64,000 nt of DNA from Pithys albifrons albifrons (lineage: Eukaryota; Chordata; Aves; Passeriformes; Thamnophilidae). The stretch covers positions 37,663,523 to 37,727,522 of the forward strand of contig NC_092462.1 of the NCBI RefSeq assembly GCF_047495875.1, written 5' to 3'. Positions 1 through 12,730 of the stretch are shown here, in pieces. Below the pieces are notes generated by a model. It saw only the letters and a program-made list of their open reading frames with translations. It was not told the origin of the DNA and did not search any database. Every line of letters starts with the position of its first letter. The first letter of the stretch is position 1. Made by a program: the position numbers and the translations under genes.

Positions 1-99
1 ATCCGCATCTGGAGAAGTCAGGGGAAGATTGCTGTATTGATTGCCCTGTAAAAACAGGGTTGAAATGGTAAAATTTGTCTTTAGAAGTTCAGTTTTTAC

Positions 100-435
100 T
101 GTGGCAGTGTAGTGGGTCTGGCTGAGCTGGAATTTATTTTCCCATAGTAGTCCTTGCAGTGCTGTGCTCTGCCTTGGGAGCTGGAGAAGTGTTGATAACA
201 AGCCTGTGTTTTGTTTACTGCTGTGTGCAGCGATGTAACATTTCTTCTTCAGTCAGGGACAAGATCCAGCAAGGGGATATAGGTAGGCCAGCTGATCCAC
301 ACTGACCAAGGGGATATTCCATACCATATGACATCAATCCATATGTAAAACTGAGGCAAGGAGCTGGAAGGGAGGGATTCATTGTCTTGTAATGGCTGCT
401 TGCTGTGCCTGCTGACAACCGTGATACCCAGAGAA
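100..435 (+). mobile_element. Avian endogenous-retrovirus LTR fragment (probable solo LTR, decayed)
   Basis: The segment begins TGTGGCAG. It contains landmark phrases I associate with a common avian LTR: GTGTTGATAACA near 192, and a GGATATTCCATACCATATGACATC-like block split across about 312-334. The usual TATA-like stretch just after that is degraded (TATGTAAAAC). No internal retroviral coding region follows, so it is read as a solo or truncated LTR. Its right edge runs directly into CR1-derived sequence near 436, which suggests insertion into, or next to, the CR1 fragment. Subfamily not determined. Confidence 0.6.
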
Positions 436-436
436 C

Positions 437-1078
437 AACTGGTCTTGCTATTAAAGACTGAGGCAAAGAAGATATTAAGTACCACCACCTTTGTCACTTT
501 GCTTCCTCCAACAGAGGATGAAGATTCTCCTTAGCCTTCTTTTTGTTGCTAAAGTATATATAAACATTTTTTCATGCGTTTTAAGACAGTTCTGCTTGGG
601 TTTTGACCTTTCTAATTTTCTCCCTGCATAACCTTGCGACATCCTTGCAGTCTTCCTGAGATGCCTGCCCCTTCTTCCAAAGCTGATAAATTCTGGGTTT
701 TATCCTGAATTCCTGAGTCTCTGTACAGCCAGGCCAGTCTCCTTCCCTGCTGGGTCATCTTTTAGCACATGGAGATGGCCTGCCCCTGTGCCTTTACGTT
801 TTCCTTCCTGAAGAATGTCCAGCCTTCCTGGATTCCTTTGCCTCTCAGGACTGCCTCCCAAGCTGCTCTGTCCACCAGCCTCCTGAACAGGTCAAAGCCT
901 GCCCTCTAGAAGTCTGGGGTAGCTTTTCTGCTGATCCCACTCTTTACTTGTCCAAGAATCAAAAAGTCTGTAATTTCACAGTCATTGTGCCCAAAGTGGC
1001 CTCCAACTGTCACTTCACCCACTAGTCCTTCTTTGCTGGGAGCAGTAGGTTCAGTGAGGCACCTTCCTTTCTTGTCAG
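437..1078 (-). mobile_element. CR1 LINE fragment: ORF2 linker between endonuclease and reverse transcriptase
   Basis: On the minus strand, interrupted by stops, the translation reads like the CR1 ORF2 stretch after the endonuclease: VTVGGHFGHND, then DLFRRLVDRAAWEAVL, RGKGIQEGWTFF and further on FFASVFNSKTS. That is the order expected going from about 1040 down to 440. At least two in-frame stops make it non-functional. It has no CR1 3' end of its own: on its left it meets the LTR fragment, and on its right it is separated from a different CR1 3' end by about 120 bases. Confidence 0.8.
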
Positions 1079-1199
1079 TGGAGGTTAAACCATTACTGTA
1101 ACTATAAAGTTAAAAGGTTTTTATTGTTAACTGCAGATTTTTAGAGGAAAAATATTTCATTATATTTAGTTTTCTGTAATTGTATGTTACCATATATAT

Positions 1200-2000
1200 G
1201 ATCATAGAATGGGCTGGGTTGGAAAGCACCCAAAAATAATCTAGTTCCAATCCACCTGCCAGGGGCAGGGACACCTTCCTCTAGTCCAGGTTGCTCAGAG
1301 CTCCATCCAGCCTGGCCTTGAATACTTCCAGGCATGGGGCATCCACAGCTTCTCTGGACAATCTGTGCCACTGTCTCACCACCTGCACAGTAAAGAATGT
1401 CTTCCTAATACCTAATCTAAACCTACCCTCTGTCAGTTTAAAACTATTGCCCTTTGTCCTATCGCTCGATGTCCTTATACAAAGTCTCTCTCCATCTTAA
1501 TTGTAGCCTCCTTTTAGGTGCTGGCAGACTGCCATTAGGTCACCCCTAAGCCTTCTCTTGACCAGGCTGAACAATCACATTTCTCTTAGCTTTTCCTCAT
1601 AGGAGAGGTGCTCCATATCTCTAATCATCTTGGTGACCCTCTTCTGGACTGGCTCCAACAGGTCGATGTCCTTCCTGTGCTGAAAACCCCAGAGCTGGAT
1701 GCAGCACTCCAGTACTCTCACCAGAGCAGAGGGGCAGAAGCTCCTCTCTCAGTCTGCTGGCTGCACTTCTTTTGGTGCAGCCCCAGGACACAATTGGCTT
1801 TCTGCGTTGGGAGTACACATTGCCTCCTCATGTCCAGCCTCTAATCCACGCATATCCCCAAGTCCTTCCCAGCATGGCTGCTCTCAATCTGTTAATCCCC
1901 CAGCCTGTATTGATACCAGGAGTTGCCCTGACCCAGTGCAACACCTTACATCTTGTTAAATCTCATAATTACCATGGGCCCACTTCTTGAGCTTGTCCAG
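1200..2000 (-). mobile_element. CR1 LINE, 5'-truncated, 3' end at about 1200
   Basis: The + strand shows the reverse complement of a typical bird CR1 3' part. It starts with ATCATAGAAT (the short tail repeat) at 1201 and then the GGGTTGGAAAG block. On the minus strand, frames around 1621-1818 carry the C-terminal ORF2 signature (SQRRKPIVSWGCTKRSAASR). The 5' truncation is near 2000; similarity fades by 2040. Inactive. Confidence 0.88.
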
Positions 2001-4174
2001 GAATATATTTTTCATCTACTGCATCAGCTGTGTTCCCTTTGGCTGTGGTTTAAAAAGGAATAGGAAGATGAAATGAGACAGTTGTGTTCTATTCTGACAT
2101 GGGCCTATAGAATTCTGTGAAAGAACAGCAAATTTGGAGACAACAAGGGGCTCAAGTCTGCATGTTTCTGGGCCTTGTTTAATCCTTTACACATTTACAA
2201 AATCAGTGTGAAGCATAAACATGCTGATTTTTGTAGCATGCTCACTTTTCGCTCAGTTTTAACAGAATGAGTTACACTGAATGTTTGTCCTTTGGGCAAT
2301 CAGAGCATGGCATGCTTTGACTCTCTTCTGATAAATAGTAGTACTGCGCATATTTTTTTTACTGCAGCCTGGAAGAGCATGTTAGACTGTTAGCCATTTT
2401 AAATAATGTTTTTAGTGGCAACGTCAATGTTATGACCCAGAAGTTAGTTTAATTAGCCTTTGTCCGGCAAGTTCATTCAAAGCTTAAAATTGTGACATGA
2501 TCCAGTGCACTTAAACTAAGCAAAATAAGTGCATACAAATGGCTTTATAATCAAATAATTAGTTGAAGACTCTAAGGGACAGACATTGATTAAGTGAGAT
2601 AGGTGCACAGAGAGCACAGGGAAATGCCAGAGCAGAGTCTGTAATCAGCTCTGCAAATGTTGGGGGTTTTTTGTGAGTTTTCCATTAACTCAAAGTAAAC
2701 TTGATGATTACTTTTGGAAGCCTTTAATTTGATATCATACCATGCTGGAGGGAAGTCCACTAAATAAACTGGGCTTAATTGAATGTGTGGAAGGAATTGA
2801 CAATAAGTTTTCAGGACGTCAGAACAATGGTGCAAAGATCTGTGACTGCTGTCCTCTGTGAGAAGAAAGAGGTGTTTGTATGCACACATGTAGTCACACT
2901 TATAAAGCATTTGGATACAAAGTCACTATACTGAAGGTGCTAGAAAGAGAAAAATTCCATACATGATGTGATTCCAGCCATTAAATACTGGAATTCTGTT
3001 GTCATGTTACAGATGTTTATTTTGTTGAAACACTTTCAGTTACAGACTGCAATGAAAGTAATTGATTTGGTATGAAAGTCAAAAATAATTGTGCTTTGAG
3101 AAAGTTTCTTCAAAGGATTTAGATCTTTTTTCTGAATCAGAATTAAGTGCAAGTATTTTCTGCACTCACTAATAATATGTGTCACGTATCTACTTACTGT
3201 GTCTTGCCAGGTTCTTACCATTGTTACAGGGGCTTGCTGCTTTGTGTTTAAAAAATCAACTGACATCAATCTAATTATGCATTATCCCTCAGGCTTAAAT
3301 AAATATTTGTAAAGAGGAAAGAGAAAAGCTGACCTGTGCACAGAGAAAAATATTGTCAGTCATTTTGAATTTTTAGGACAGAATAACGCAATTTTTTTTG
3401 CAAGTATGAATGTGTTCTGGAAATTGCTTATTAAAATATAGTAATTCTTAAGCAGAAAACCTATTGGGTTCTAATTGAATTAATGGATAACTGAGTTAAT
3501 TACAATTTCCTGTGAAGAAAATATTGCTAAAAGAGAAGAAGTTTGGGCACTGGATTAAATTCGTGGCTGTAACAGCTTTCATGCCTCATTTTGGCACATT
3601 TCTGATTGTCTGTATATCATTCCCTTTCCTTGGCTAAAAAATCATCAGCTTCCCTGATCTCCAGCCATGCTGTCAGAAGTAATTCACTAATGCCTGTAAA
3701 AGCAAAAATGGCACAAAAATAAATAAATATACACAATCTGTTTGACCTGAATTCCCCTAATCTGATTTACAGCACAGCCGCATAAGTGCTCGTGCTAGCA
3801 TAAGAGGAACAAGATCAAGTAGTGAGGTGAAAGGGTGGGAAAAAGGCTTCTTTTGGAGCTACCAGCTTAAAAAGATTCATGAAACATCATCTTTAATGGA
3901 TCTTAGGGCCCCTGAATACACAAAGAGGAGTACCAGCCTGTTTTAATCATACATGAGCAGTTCTAAAAGGTAAAAGGAAAACTCACCATGACTTCAAAAA
4001 AGCAAGATTTTAACTCACCTGAAAAAATGTAACTGTTTCAGCTATTCCCCATCACTGCTATCTAACTCAAGTTTAAATATGCCTAATAGTATACAACTCT
4101 GAACAAGTACTAATCAATTTCCAGATTTGGAAGGTTTTTCCTTTTTTTTTTTTATTTTTTCCTAAGAATCAAAA
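2001..4174. other. GALNTL6: Intron sequence, nothing recognised
   Basis: AT-rich with only short chance frames (the longest is 106 codons on the minus strand at 2590-2910, with no recognisable motif). Confidence 0.6.
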
Positions 4175-4295
4175 AGTAATTGGGTTTGAGGGAAGGAACT
4201 GACCTCAGAGGTAAAGCAGGTTACCCAGGGCTTTGTCCAGTTTAGTTTTGAATATTCCTAGTTGTGAAGATTCTGCAATCTGTGTGGTCAAGTGT
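4175..4295 (-). mobile_element. Short old CR1 3' fragment
   Basis: The + strand reads like a reversed CR1 3' UTR: GAAGGAACTGACCTC, then AGCAGGTTACCCAGG, TTTTGAATATTCC and GATTCTGCAATCT. It has no tail repeat and is only about 120 bases long, so both ends have decayed. Identification rests on word order, not on protein. Confidence 0.55.
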
Positions 4296-7200
4296 TTGAT
4301 CCATGAAAAACCAGTTTGACAGAAACAACACTGATAATCAAATGTAAGATTTATTTATCTTGATAATCTTTCCAGGTTTATCGTGCCAGTACTTTTAGAG
4401 AATTACTTCGATCATTTTTATACATTTTGACTTGTTCTTATTCCTCATGTTTGTTTGAAAATAACAAGTGTTATTTTCCAGTGTTGATGGCTTTGCCTGC
4501 AAGTTGTCAAGTCTGGGGATACAGCAATGTTCAGTAGTTACCATGAAGTAAAGCTAGAGTTGGCTTCATGGAATTAATTCTGTAGCTGTGTTGCTTAATT
4601 GACAGCCTGCAATACCTTTGAATGCTTCATTCACTAGGGAAATAAACAAACATGTAAACGCTACAGTAAATTTTGTGTTCTAAAATATGCAGGATTAGAA
4701 GAAACAAATCATTCAAAAGGCATTTAATTAGATAGGAATTTAGAAGTTTATTTGACTAGTGTTTCATCATCAATTCATTGAATTTTCTCATTAAACTCCT
4801 TATGTTAATGTACACTTTCTTCTGTCTTTGTCAACTGATTCAAAATGGAATGAAGGTCTGCCTTTGCTTCTAAAATATTCCAAGTGAAATCCTTCAGGTG
4901 CTGAGTCTTTTTTGACAATCATCCTGGTATGAAGAGTTGGCTTTTAACTGGCTCACTCCAGTGTGTTAAGCTGGGTGTTCAGAAGTTTGAGAACGACTAT
5001 TGTGGCAATTAAGCCAACTGAAATGTGTTATTTATCCTGTAGTAGGAAATTTCTCAGACAGGAATCTGATTCTCTAAGCTTAAGAACTGCTCAGAAAGCC
5101 TGGATATAAGCTTAGGCACTTGCACCTTATCTTGCTCTGAATTCTGGAGCGGATCTGAATGTGGTCTGACAAGGCATTAGTACTTTCCTTTGTAATATTT
5201 ACATGCTGGCATGGCTTACAAAAACTCTCTTATTTCTGTGGACTGAAAATGGAGTTATAAAGATGCATAATAGCGGTTTGCTTTGCTTTCAGACTGTGTT
5301 AAGAAACATTGCTTTTTCTATACCATTTTGTACAGAATGTCTGCACTACTTTCTTTTTATAGAGGATAAAAACTAGTCTTGCTTTTCTTACTGTTTTAGA
5401 GGGAGAATTTGAGTCTACTTTTGTAGGCAGTTATTGATAAAATAATTGCATCCTCCCTTAATTATGAAAAATATTCTGCACCCATATGTCATAACTGAAG
5501 AAGTAGTAACTAGTCTCATCCTAAGACATTAGGATTTTAAAAGAGAAAGTGAATAAATATAATTAATGAATTGAGCTTCTTAATTTTGTTAGCGCATAGG
5601 TACATTCAGAAGAACAAGAAAGATTTTACGGGAACATGTGCAGCTAACAGTGTTTTCCACTTACTAATTAGAAGTTTGATTACATGTCATCTAACTTTGA
5701 TTACCTATGGAAAAGTGATTTTTTTCTCTTATAAATTGTGGAATTGACACCATTTTGTATTAAGCAGGGCAGAAAACCCAACACCATTGGAACTAATGGC
5801 AAAAGATAGATCTATTGGTGTAGATGCCTGTTTTCATTTTTCTTAGAAAGTGATACCTGAAGCATTTTTAGCAAAGGGATATAGCTGTAAGCTGAACAGT
5901 ACCAGACACTTGTATAAATACTTAAACTCAGTGATCTAGATGGCTAAACACTTTAAATTTGTAGAAATGTTTGTGGCTCAGCTTTAGCCTAAGGCAACCA
6001 ACTGTTCAAAACAGTTCCCAGGCATGATTTAGAAGGGTCCAAGACTATTCCTGATATACAGTATGAGGGTTCTGTGATGGCTGGAGAGGTTCAAAGAGTT
6101 TAATTGAGGCTTTGTAAATTATGGAAGTGTCAAAGGAGGGAATTGATACAGGACAATTTGATCTAAACAAGCAAGGAGACAAAATCAGAACACAAATCTG
6201 TAGCAAAACAAGGGGGTTTAGAATAAGTTAATTCTAACTAGTATGCACAGCTATAAAGCACAGGTTGTACCTAGATATAGTGATGAAAAGCAAAATATTC
6301 TGACAGAACAGATTGGCTCAAGAGATTGGAAAATTACATGTACTTATACCTGCGTGTTATACAGATGAAAAAAAGGGGAAGGTTTTTTCTCTGATGGAAT
6401 GCATGATAAGTGGGGTGATCACCATGCATCTGGTGCTGTCACTAAAGAATGCCTGCCTTCTGAATAACCACATTGGTGTCAGAGGGTTCTCTTTATTTTC
6501 TGAGATTTCGGTAACATAGTAATGTGGTTGTCATTGATCTTCTACTGCCCTGATGGCAAAATTAGCATAGATTCAGTCTGTGAGCTGTATGTCACATTGA
6601 CCCTTGTTTCACAGGATGCCTGATTTTACCTACCTGCTGGCTATGCTCCTGTACACCGTGCCAGAACCATGCTAAATGAACAGACATCCTCAGGTGCCTG
6701 AAGTTCCAGCTAAAGCCCTGCTTTCAGCTTTGAAGTAAAGGCAGATGTGGATCTGCTTGTGACTTTCAGTCACACCTCATATGCAGTCCACTGGGACCAC
6801 CTTTCCATTCCAGTTTTCTGTAGTGTGAGAGTCACGACAACTCTGGTAGTAACCAAAAAACAGGCAGGGAGGATCATGGAAATACTTTAACAGGCACTAT
6901 ACTAGCCATAATCTGTGCATCTGTTGGAGGATTACATATAAACTTGGCTCCATCTTGTTCTTTTCTGGCTCTGTCAGTCCATTGCTATGAACTCAAATGC
7001 ACATTTGCGGCTGAATAGCGTTAGAATCAGCACAATTCTGGTTGTATGCATAGCAGCATATAATGAAGTGGAATGCTTAGGTGAGACACTTAATATGTAA
7101 GTACAATTTGCTCTGGAAGTAGAACTTTCTTCTCATTTTAGATGCTGAAGAGGAAATCACTGAATAAAATTCTGTGATCTGTATTATGCAAAGCATCTTG

Positions 7201-7365
7201 CTGACTCATGTTCAGCTTCTGATATACTATAGATCAGAGAATTGCTTTGAGGCACTACTAGGTGAAGGAAAGTGTTTCTCATCCAGTTGTTGCACAATTG
7301 CTTATTTGCCCTGGGATGTTAGAGGCTTTCCTTTGTTGAGTGAAATTCTTTTTCTTCAGATCATC
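4296..7365. other. GALNTL6: Intron sequence, nothing recognised
   Basis: AT-rich, no long frame, no repeat I can name. Confidence 0.6.
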
Positions 7366-7412
7366 TCTCCAGTTTGACCAGATCATTTTGAATTCTAATC
7401 CCATACTTTTTT
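7366..7412 (-). mobile_element. Ancient CR1/L3-like scrap
   Basis: The 40-odd bases from TCTCTCCAGTTTGACCAG into ATCATTTTGAATTCTAATCC match a highly recognisable stretch of ancient amniote CR1/L3 elements in reverse orientation. The following sequence to about 7480 may be part of the same element but is too diverged to be sure. Confidence 0.5.
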
Positions 7413-9263
7413 ACTTTTTTTTGGCATTTTTCAGCTCTCTGTCATGTGGAAACCTATCTGAAATGCTATTGAATAAATTACATGATCTTTTCCAGATCTT
7501 AATGGAAAAAAATAGAGCAAAGGCAGGACAGATTGCATCAAATCCACATATGATACCTCTTTCTATTTTAGAAAGCTAATGATTGACAATGAAGAAAAAT
7601 AATTAACTATACTATATATAATTTTCTGTGGCTGAGAAAAAAAAAAGACTATGCAAAATGAGTAAAAGGTGCATATTTCAAGTTCAGTTCATTTAACCTC
7701 CTTTAACTTAAATAAAATGTTCTGTATGAATTTAAAAGGTGTGATGGGAATGAATGACAAGTATCTGGCTTTAAAATTCAAATTTTGTCAGTTAAATATT
7801 CCTATATACATTGAGTTTGTCGCCCTTCCTGGTGGGAATTAATTTTTCATTTCACTTCTTTTCTGAGGCGTGATTTTAGCCTACAGATGTAGTATATTGG
7901 AAAGGCGGCGGGGGAATAGGTGGGTAGTGGAACATCTTTCTGGTCTCTAGTATCAGGAACCATGTACAGACCATGAAGTCATCTGAATGCTTTCAAGCTA
8001 CATGAAAGAGCTTAAATAGGGTAAAGGTAGTGTTCCATTAACCAGTTGAGTGAAAGCCTAATTTCCTTCACTAATCATTTTTTCCAGTATATTCAAATAT
8101 TACGCTGGAATCATTTAATCAAAGAAACATGTTGTGAATTTCTCATATTATAAACAATCAAATTATATGGGGTAAAACTAAAGAAAATAACCCTGATGCA
8201 GGTTTTGACATGATTAAAACCAAAATAATTCCTCAAGTATTTGTTCCTTTAGCCCAAGACTCCATTACTACTGAAGGCTGATTGTGCACTGTGTTACCTG
8301 TTCAATGGAAGACAGGCACAGAGTGATTTAATCATTCCACTGATGGATTTGTTGAGCTGTGGTGTCATATATGCCTGCAGACTGAACAAACTGCTTAAGA
8401 GAGTGGGAATGCTTTTTCCTTTGGCGGGTAGCTGCCAAATACCACAGAATATCAGATTTCATTCCTTTTCTTAGCCTATGGGGAAGCATCTGAGGACAAC
8501 AAATTCTGTCACATATTCACAACCTCGCAAGTATTGAAATCCCTGGTTTTCTCTGTAAAGACAGCGATTTATACTTCCATATCCATAAATAGAGCTGTGA
8601 GTACACTCGCCAGGAGCTTTATCTGATTGCTGGTTTTAGTCTAGAAAAAAAAAAAAGCCATAAGGATCTGGCATTAAAAGAAAGTAGTTAAAATGCCTTT
8701 TGATACTTATATAGAGAGAGAATTATGAAATGGCATTCTTAAGCACAGAATATTTTGCTGCTGTTTTTCCTGCACCTGATACTTTGAGTTCACTCAGTTG
8801 TAGAGAGATCCCATTTAAATTCAGTGGAAGGATGTGAGGCAGGTGTGCCAGAGGAAGCTTGCACGGCTTCCCCAGCTCCAGAGCAACCACTGAGGACTTG
8901 TGCATGGCATGTAAGATTTGAGTTCTACTTAGTGACTCGTGGAGAATACATAAGATGACTGTTCTGATCTCCAAATTAGTTTTCTAATGCAAAAACTTGC
9001 CAAATGAGAGGTCTGTTAAACTGGGAAGAATCAGGAGATTACAGACCAAGGGGTTTGTTCTATGCCATGAAAAGAGTATGTAGTGGCTCCTGAATCACCA
9101 CTTGCAACCTACAGTATTTTCCAACTGTAATCTGTGAGAAACAGTAACTATTTTTTCTCTGGTGACTTAAAAAGATTTGCTTTTTGAGTTCAAGCATATC
9201 AAATTACAGCATTTGTGAAATGTCTTGGACAGCCTTCTGGGAAGTTAAGCAGCTTTAAACCTT

Positions 9264-9287
9264 AAATCTGTAAATCTTTACAGATTT
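9264..9287. other. Perfect hairpin, 11-bp stem, 2-base loop
   Basis: AAATCTGTAAA and TTTACAGATTT flank TC and are followed by more T. Perfect complementarity. No associated gene. Confidence 0.9.
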
Positions 9288-10719
9288 TTTAGGCTGACCA
9301 AGCACAAAGCAAATCCCTGATGCATGAGAAGTTATCAGATACTTCTACTTCTTCATGATGTATTTTTGTCTAATATTGTTTTATGAAGAAGATGTCTTCA
9401 CTTTCACAAGCTGTCTGTTCCATTGCTTCATGTCTCCTACAGTGAGAAGGTTTTTGCTACGGTGTAATGTTAATCTTCCATGCTGCAAGCAGTTAGGCCC
9501 ATTTTGTTCTATCTTGACTGCTATGAATTTGAGATGGTCTTTTCCTCTACAAACAGCTTTTTATTTACATAAAGACTTGTCAGTCCCTTCAGTGCGGACA
9601 TCTAAGACAGTTCACGACCTCTTCAAACTATCTCCACACATCTAAACCTTTGCAAAATTCTGCAAGGACTTCTAGTTCAACTACTTGCTGCCTGTTGTTG
9701 GTGTGCAGTTGACAATTTCTCATATATTTTGGGGTTTGCATTTGACTTTTCCCAGTGCTTTACTTTCTGCTCACACCACCATAATGTACCTATGAGTGAT
9801 AAATCCTTTCCTCTGAATAGCTCTTGCATAATTTCTTTTATGAACTATTGAACTATAAAAGGACTTACATATATTAGATGCCACATCTCAATCTTTTCTA
9901 AGTGTGAGCACACTCTTCTATCCGAGGCCGATATCTGTTACTAAGATGATTTTCAGCTTTAGTATCTGTGGAATTATCAACCCTTTTCCAGAAAGAATTC
10001 ATCTAGGAAAATATGGGCATGAAACATTTAATTTTAAGTAAAATAAAATATTTTAAAAATCACCAAAGAAAATTTTCCTGCATCTTTATATTCCCTTCCC
10101 AGCCAGAAGTATAGTTAACTTCTTTTCTGATATATGAGGTTTTACAAGATCTCCCTTGATTTTCATCCAATGCTGTTGAAATTCTGAATCATAAATCCAG
10201 CTTATTGGAGTACTGAGAGACTTTCAGCATTCAATTATTCTGAAGATTCCTTGCCTACATTTGAACCTCTCCTCAAGACCTAAATGAGCAGAAAGACATT
10301 AAAGCAAGTGTGCTACAGAAACAGTAACGGCAATTTTGTTGTTTCATTTGAGCACAAATCAAACCAAACAAGCCTTTCCTTTATGTTCTTTGAAAATAGA
10401 AACAGTTTCCCCCTTAATATTGCACTATCATTAAATTTTTCTCTGTGTATTTTTGCAAAGTGCCAAAAGTAGAGGCACAAACCTTCAGTTCACTGCAACA
10501 ACAGTTTTGGTCTTTACTCATTACAAGAAATTGTTACAAAAAGTTGAAGAAAGTACAGAAACAGGTATACAGATGATAAAACTAGCTGGGGCAGAGCTGA
10601 CAGCAGTTGGTGAGCATTCAATTTTGTTCTCAAACAACCCCACAACTTGCAAGCTGAAGATTTAAAAAGAAAAAAAAAAAAGTCCTTGGGAGAGAGGCTT
10701 TCTTTACCTATTCCTTTAG

Positions 10720-10745
10720 CATCCAAGTCTTTCATCCAAGTCTTT
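10720..10745. repeat. Perfect 13-base tandem duplication
   Basis: CATCCAAGTCTTT occurs twice without a gap. Probably a replication-slippage product. Confidence 0.95.
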
Positions 10746-12730
10746 GGGAGATTTCTATGGGTGAGGCTTCTGTTTTGCACTGAGTTTTCACTTTGCTTTT
10801 GGAAGTATCTGTGCTGTAATATACCTTAGAGGAAAGTGAGCTGTATTAAAAATTGAGATTAAGCTTGTAATGTTTAACAGCAAAAAGAACAAAATTCAAA
10901 ATGCTGCCAGTCAATGTTTGCTGCAGTTAATCTACCTAAAATTCATGAGATGTAGGAAAAGTTACTTCCAAAACCTTGGTGGCACTTTCACAAGGTGATG
11001 GCATTGCAAAAGCAGTTTAGAGGATCACCTTAATATGAAACATGTTTTGAGGGGGTTTTTTGAGGACAAAATCATTTTGGATAAAAACTGTGATTTGGAA
11101 CTGAATTTTAGCAACCAGTTTCCACTTCATGCCACCATTTGAAACAAATTGTACTTGGAAAACAAAAAACACTTGGAAGCAAGTCCTTTAAAAGATACAC
11201 AGATAACAGCAGAAGTAAAGCCAGCAGTCCTTTGCAGTACTCATATAGTGTGCCATGTTACTAGTTCTGACATTTTTCAATTATACTGTAAGCCTGAGTT
11301 CATACTCTGAACCCCCTGAAATGCCACCTACCATCCACTGACACAGTTTGTGAATTGACTAAATTTTCTTGGTTCAGTTCTCTTGTAAGAATTGCTTACA
11401 GAAGAAAAACTATTCACTTAAACTGATGATGGCTCTGGGAGCTTTTTTGTGCTGTCTTCAGTTAATGATATTGTTTGCTTTACTCTTGACTTTAGTAACA
11501 GAATTTTGTTTATAAATAGTATATCTTTTGAAATGAAATTGGAAATCAGTCAACTTAAGGATATGTCTGTTACTCCTGCATGGAGCAGGAACATGAGACA
11601 CCTTCTTACACAACCGGAATGATTTTAAGGATGAGATATCAGTTTTGTTGTAGATGACTGTGAAGCAAGCTGAAATAAAAAAAAATTAAAAGGCAAAATG
11701 CAGATTTGACAGCTAAAAAAGAGAGTGGAAATAAAATGAAACATGCATATTCATAAAGAAAGTACAAAATGCATATCCTATTATACACTGAAATTATCTC
11801 TTGTAATTAGGTCTGCCAGCAATGTGCTGTGCAGATATTAAACACTATATCATTCTAGAGTTTATAAAAAACATTTGTATCCAAATAATTATGTATAGAG
11901 CGTGTCTACTTAAAATATTATCTACTGTCATGGATGCTAAAGGTGGTACACCTATTGCAGTGAGACAGTTCTAATACAGTTATATATAGCCAAATATCTT
12001 GTAACATGCCATGTTCAACTTTTATAGTGTCACAGTGGAAGGCCCTCTGTATTTAAACATTAATGTCAGCATGTCTCTTCTTGTGAATATTGTTAACAAC
12101 ACTATGATAAGGGTCATCAGTTTTTGAAAGGGAAGAACATTGTTTCATAAAGTCAAACTTGTGGCATACTTCAAAAACTTGTTACTTCTTGAGAAAGCTA
12201 CATAGTTTATAGTATTTTCTTTTTCTTGGGTGGTCATGTATCACACTTCCAGCCTGATATATTAATTTATTGGAAGAAAGTTGAACAGCAAATTATCAGT
12301 TATTCTAGATTATATATCTGTTTAGGTTATTAAAATATTTAGACGGGTATAAAGTGCAGTCTGTGATAAGAAAGTTCAGTCTGTGACAATGTCCTCTAAG
12401 GCAGTCTGGTGCCCACACTGGGTAAGACCCTGTTTCCAGAAAATAGTAGCCTTGTGAATCAGTCTCAAAACTTAGGAGCACAGCAGTTTCAAGCACATTC
12501 CTACCTTTGATCTCTCCTGTGATTGCCATGTGGATGAATTGTGGGTATAACCAGCATAAATTTGTACTTGTGAACCAACTCTAGCTGGTGCCTCTCTTAT
12601 TCCTCTTGACTGTGAATCAGTACTGTATCTTCACCTGCATAGCATGAATTAATCTATGTGGGTTGATGGCACAGTGGTGGAGAAACAATTGCACACTTGG
12701 CCATCATTTTCAGCCTTGAGATGTGCTTAA

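Larger units (their letters stand above)
7413..12730. other. GALNTL6: Intron sequence with small repeats only
   Basis: Contains the hairpin at 9264, the 13-base duplication at 10720 and A-runs near 8644 and 10669. An imperfect 20-base duplication (CAGTCTGTGA...) lies near 12357-12390. No gene. Confidence 0.6.

Noticed and set aside
9264..9290. Hairpin plus T-run as an intrinsic transcription terminator
   Set aside because: The shape resembles a bacterial terminator, but the context is a vertebrate intron with no bacterial gene, and the stem is AT-rich.
10284..10680. Possible processed pseudogene ending at an A-run near 10669
   Set aside because: No AATAAA signal at the right spacing and no recognisable parent protein in the open frames.
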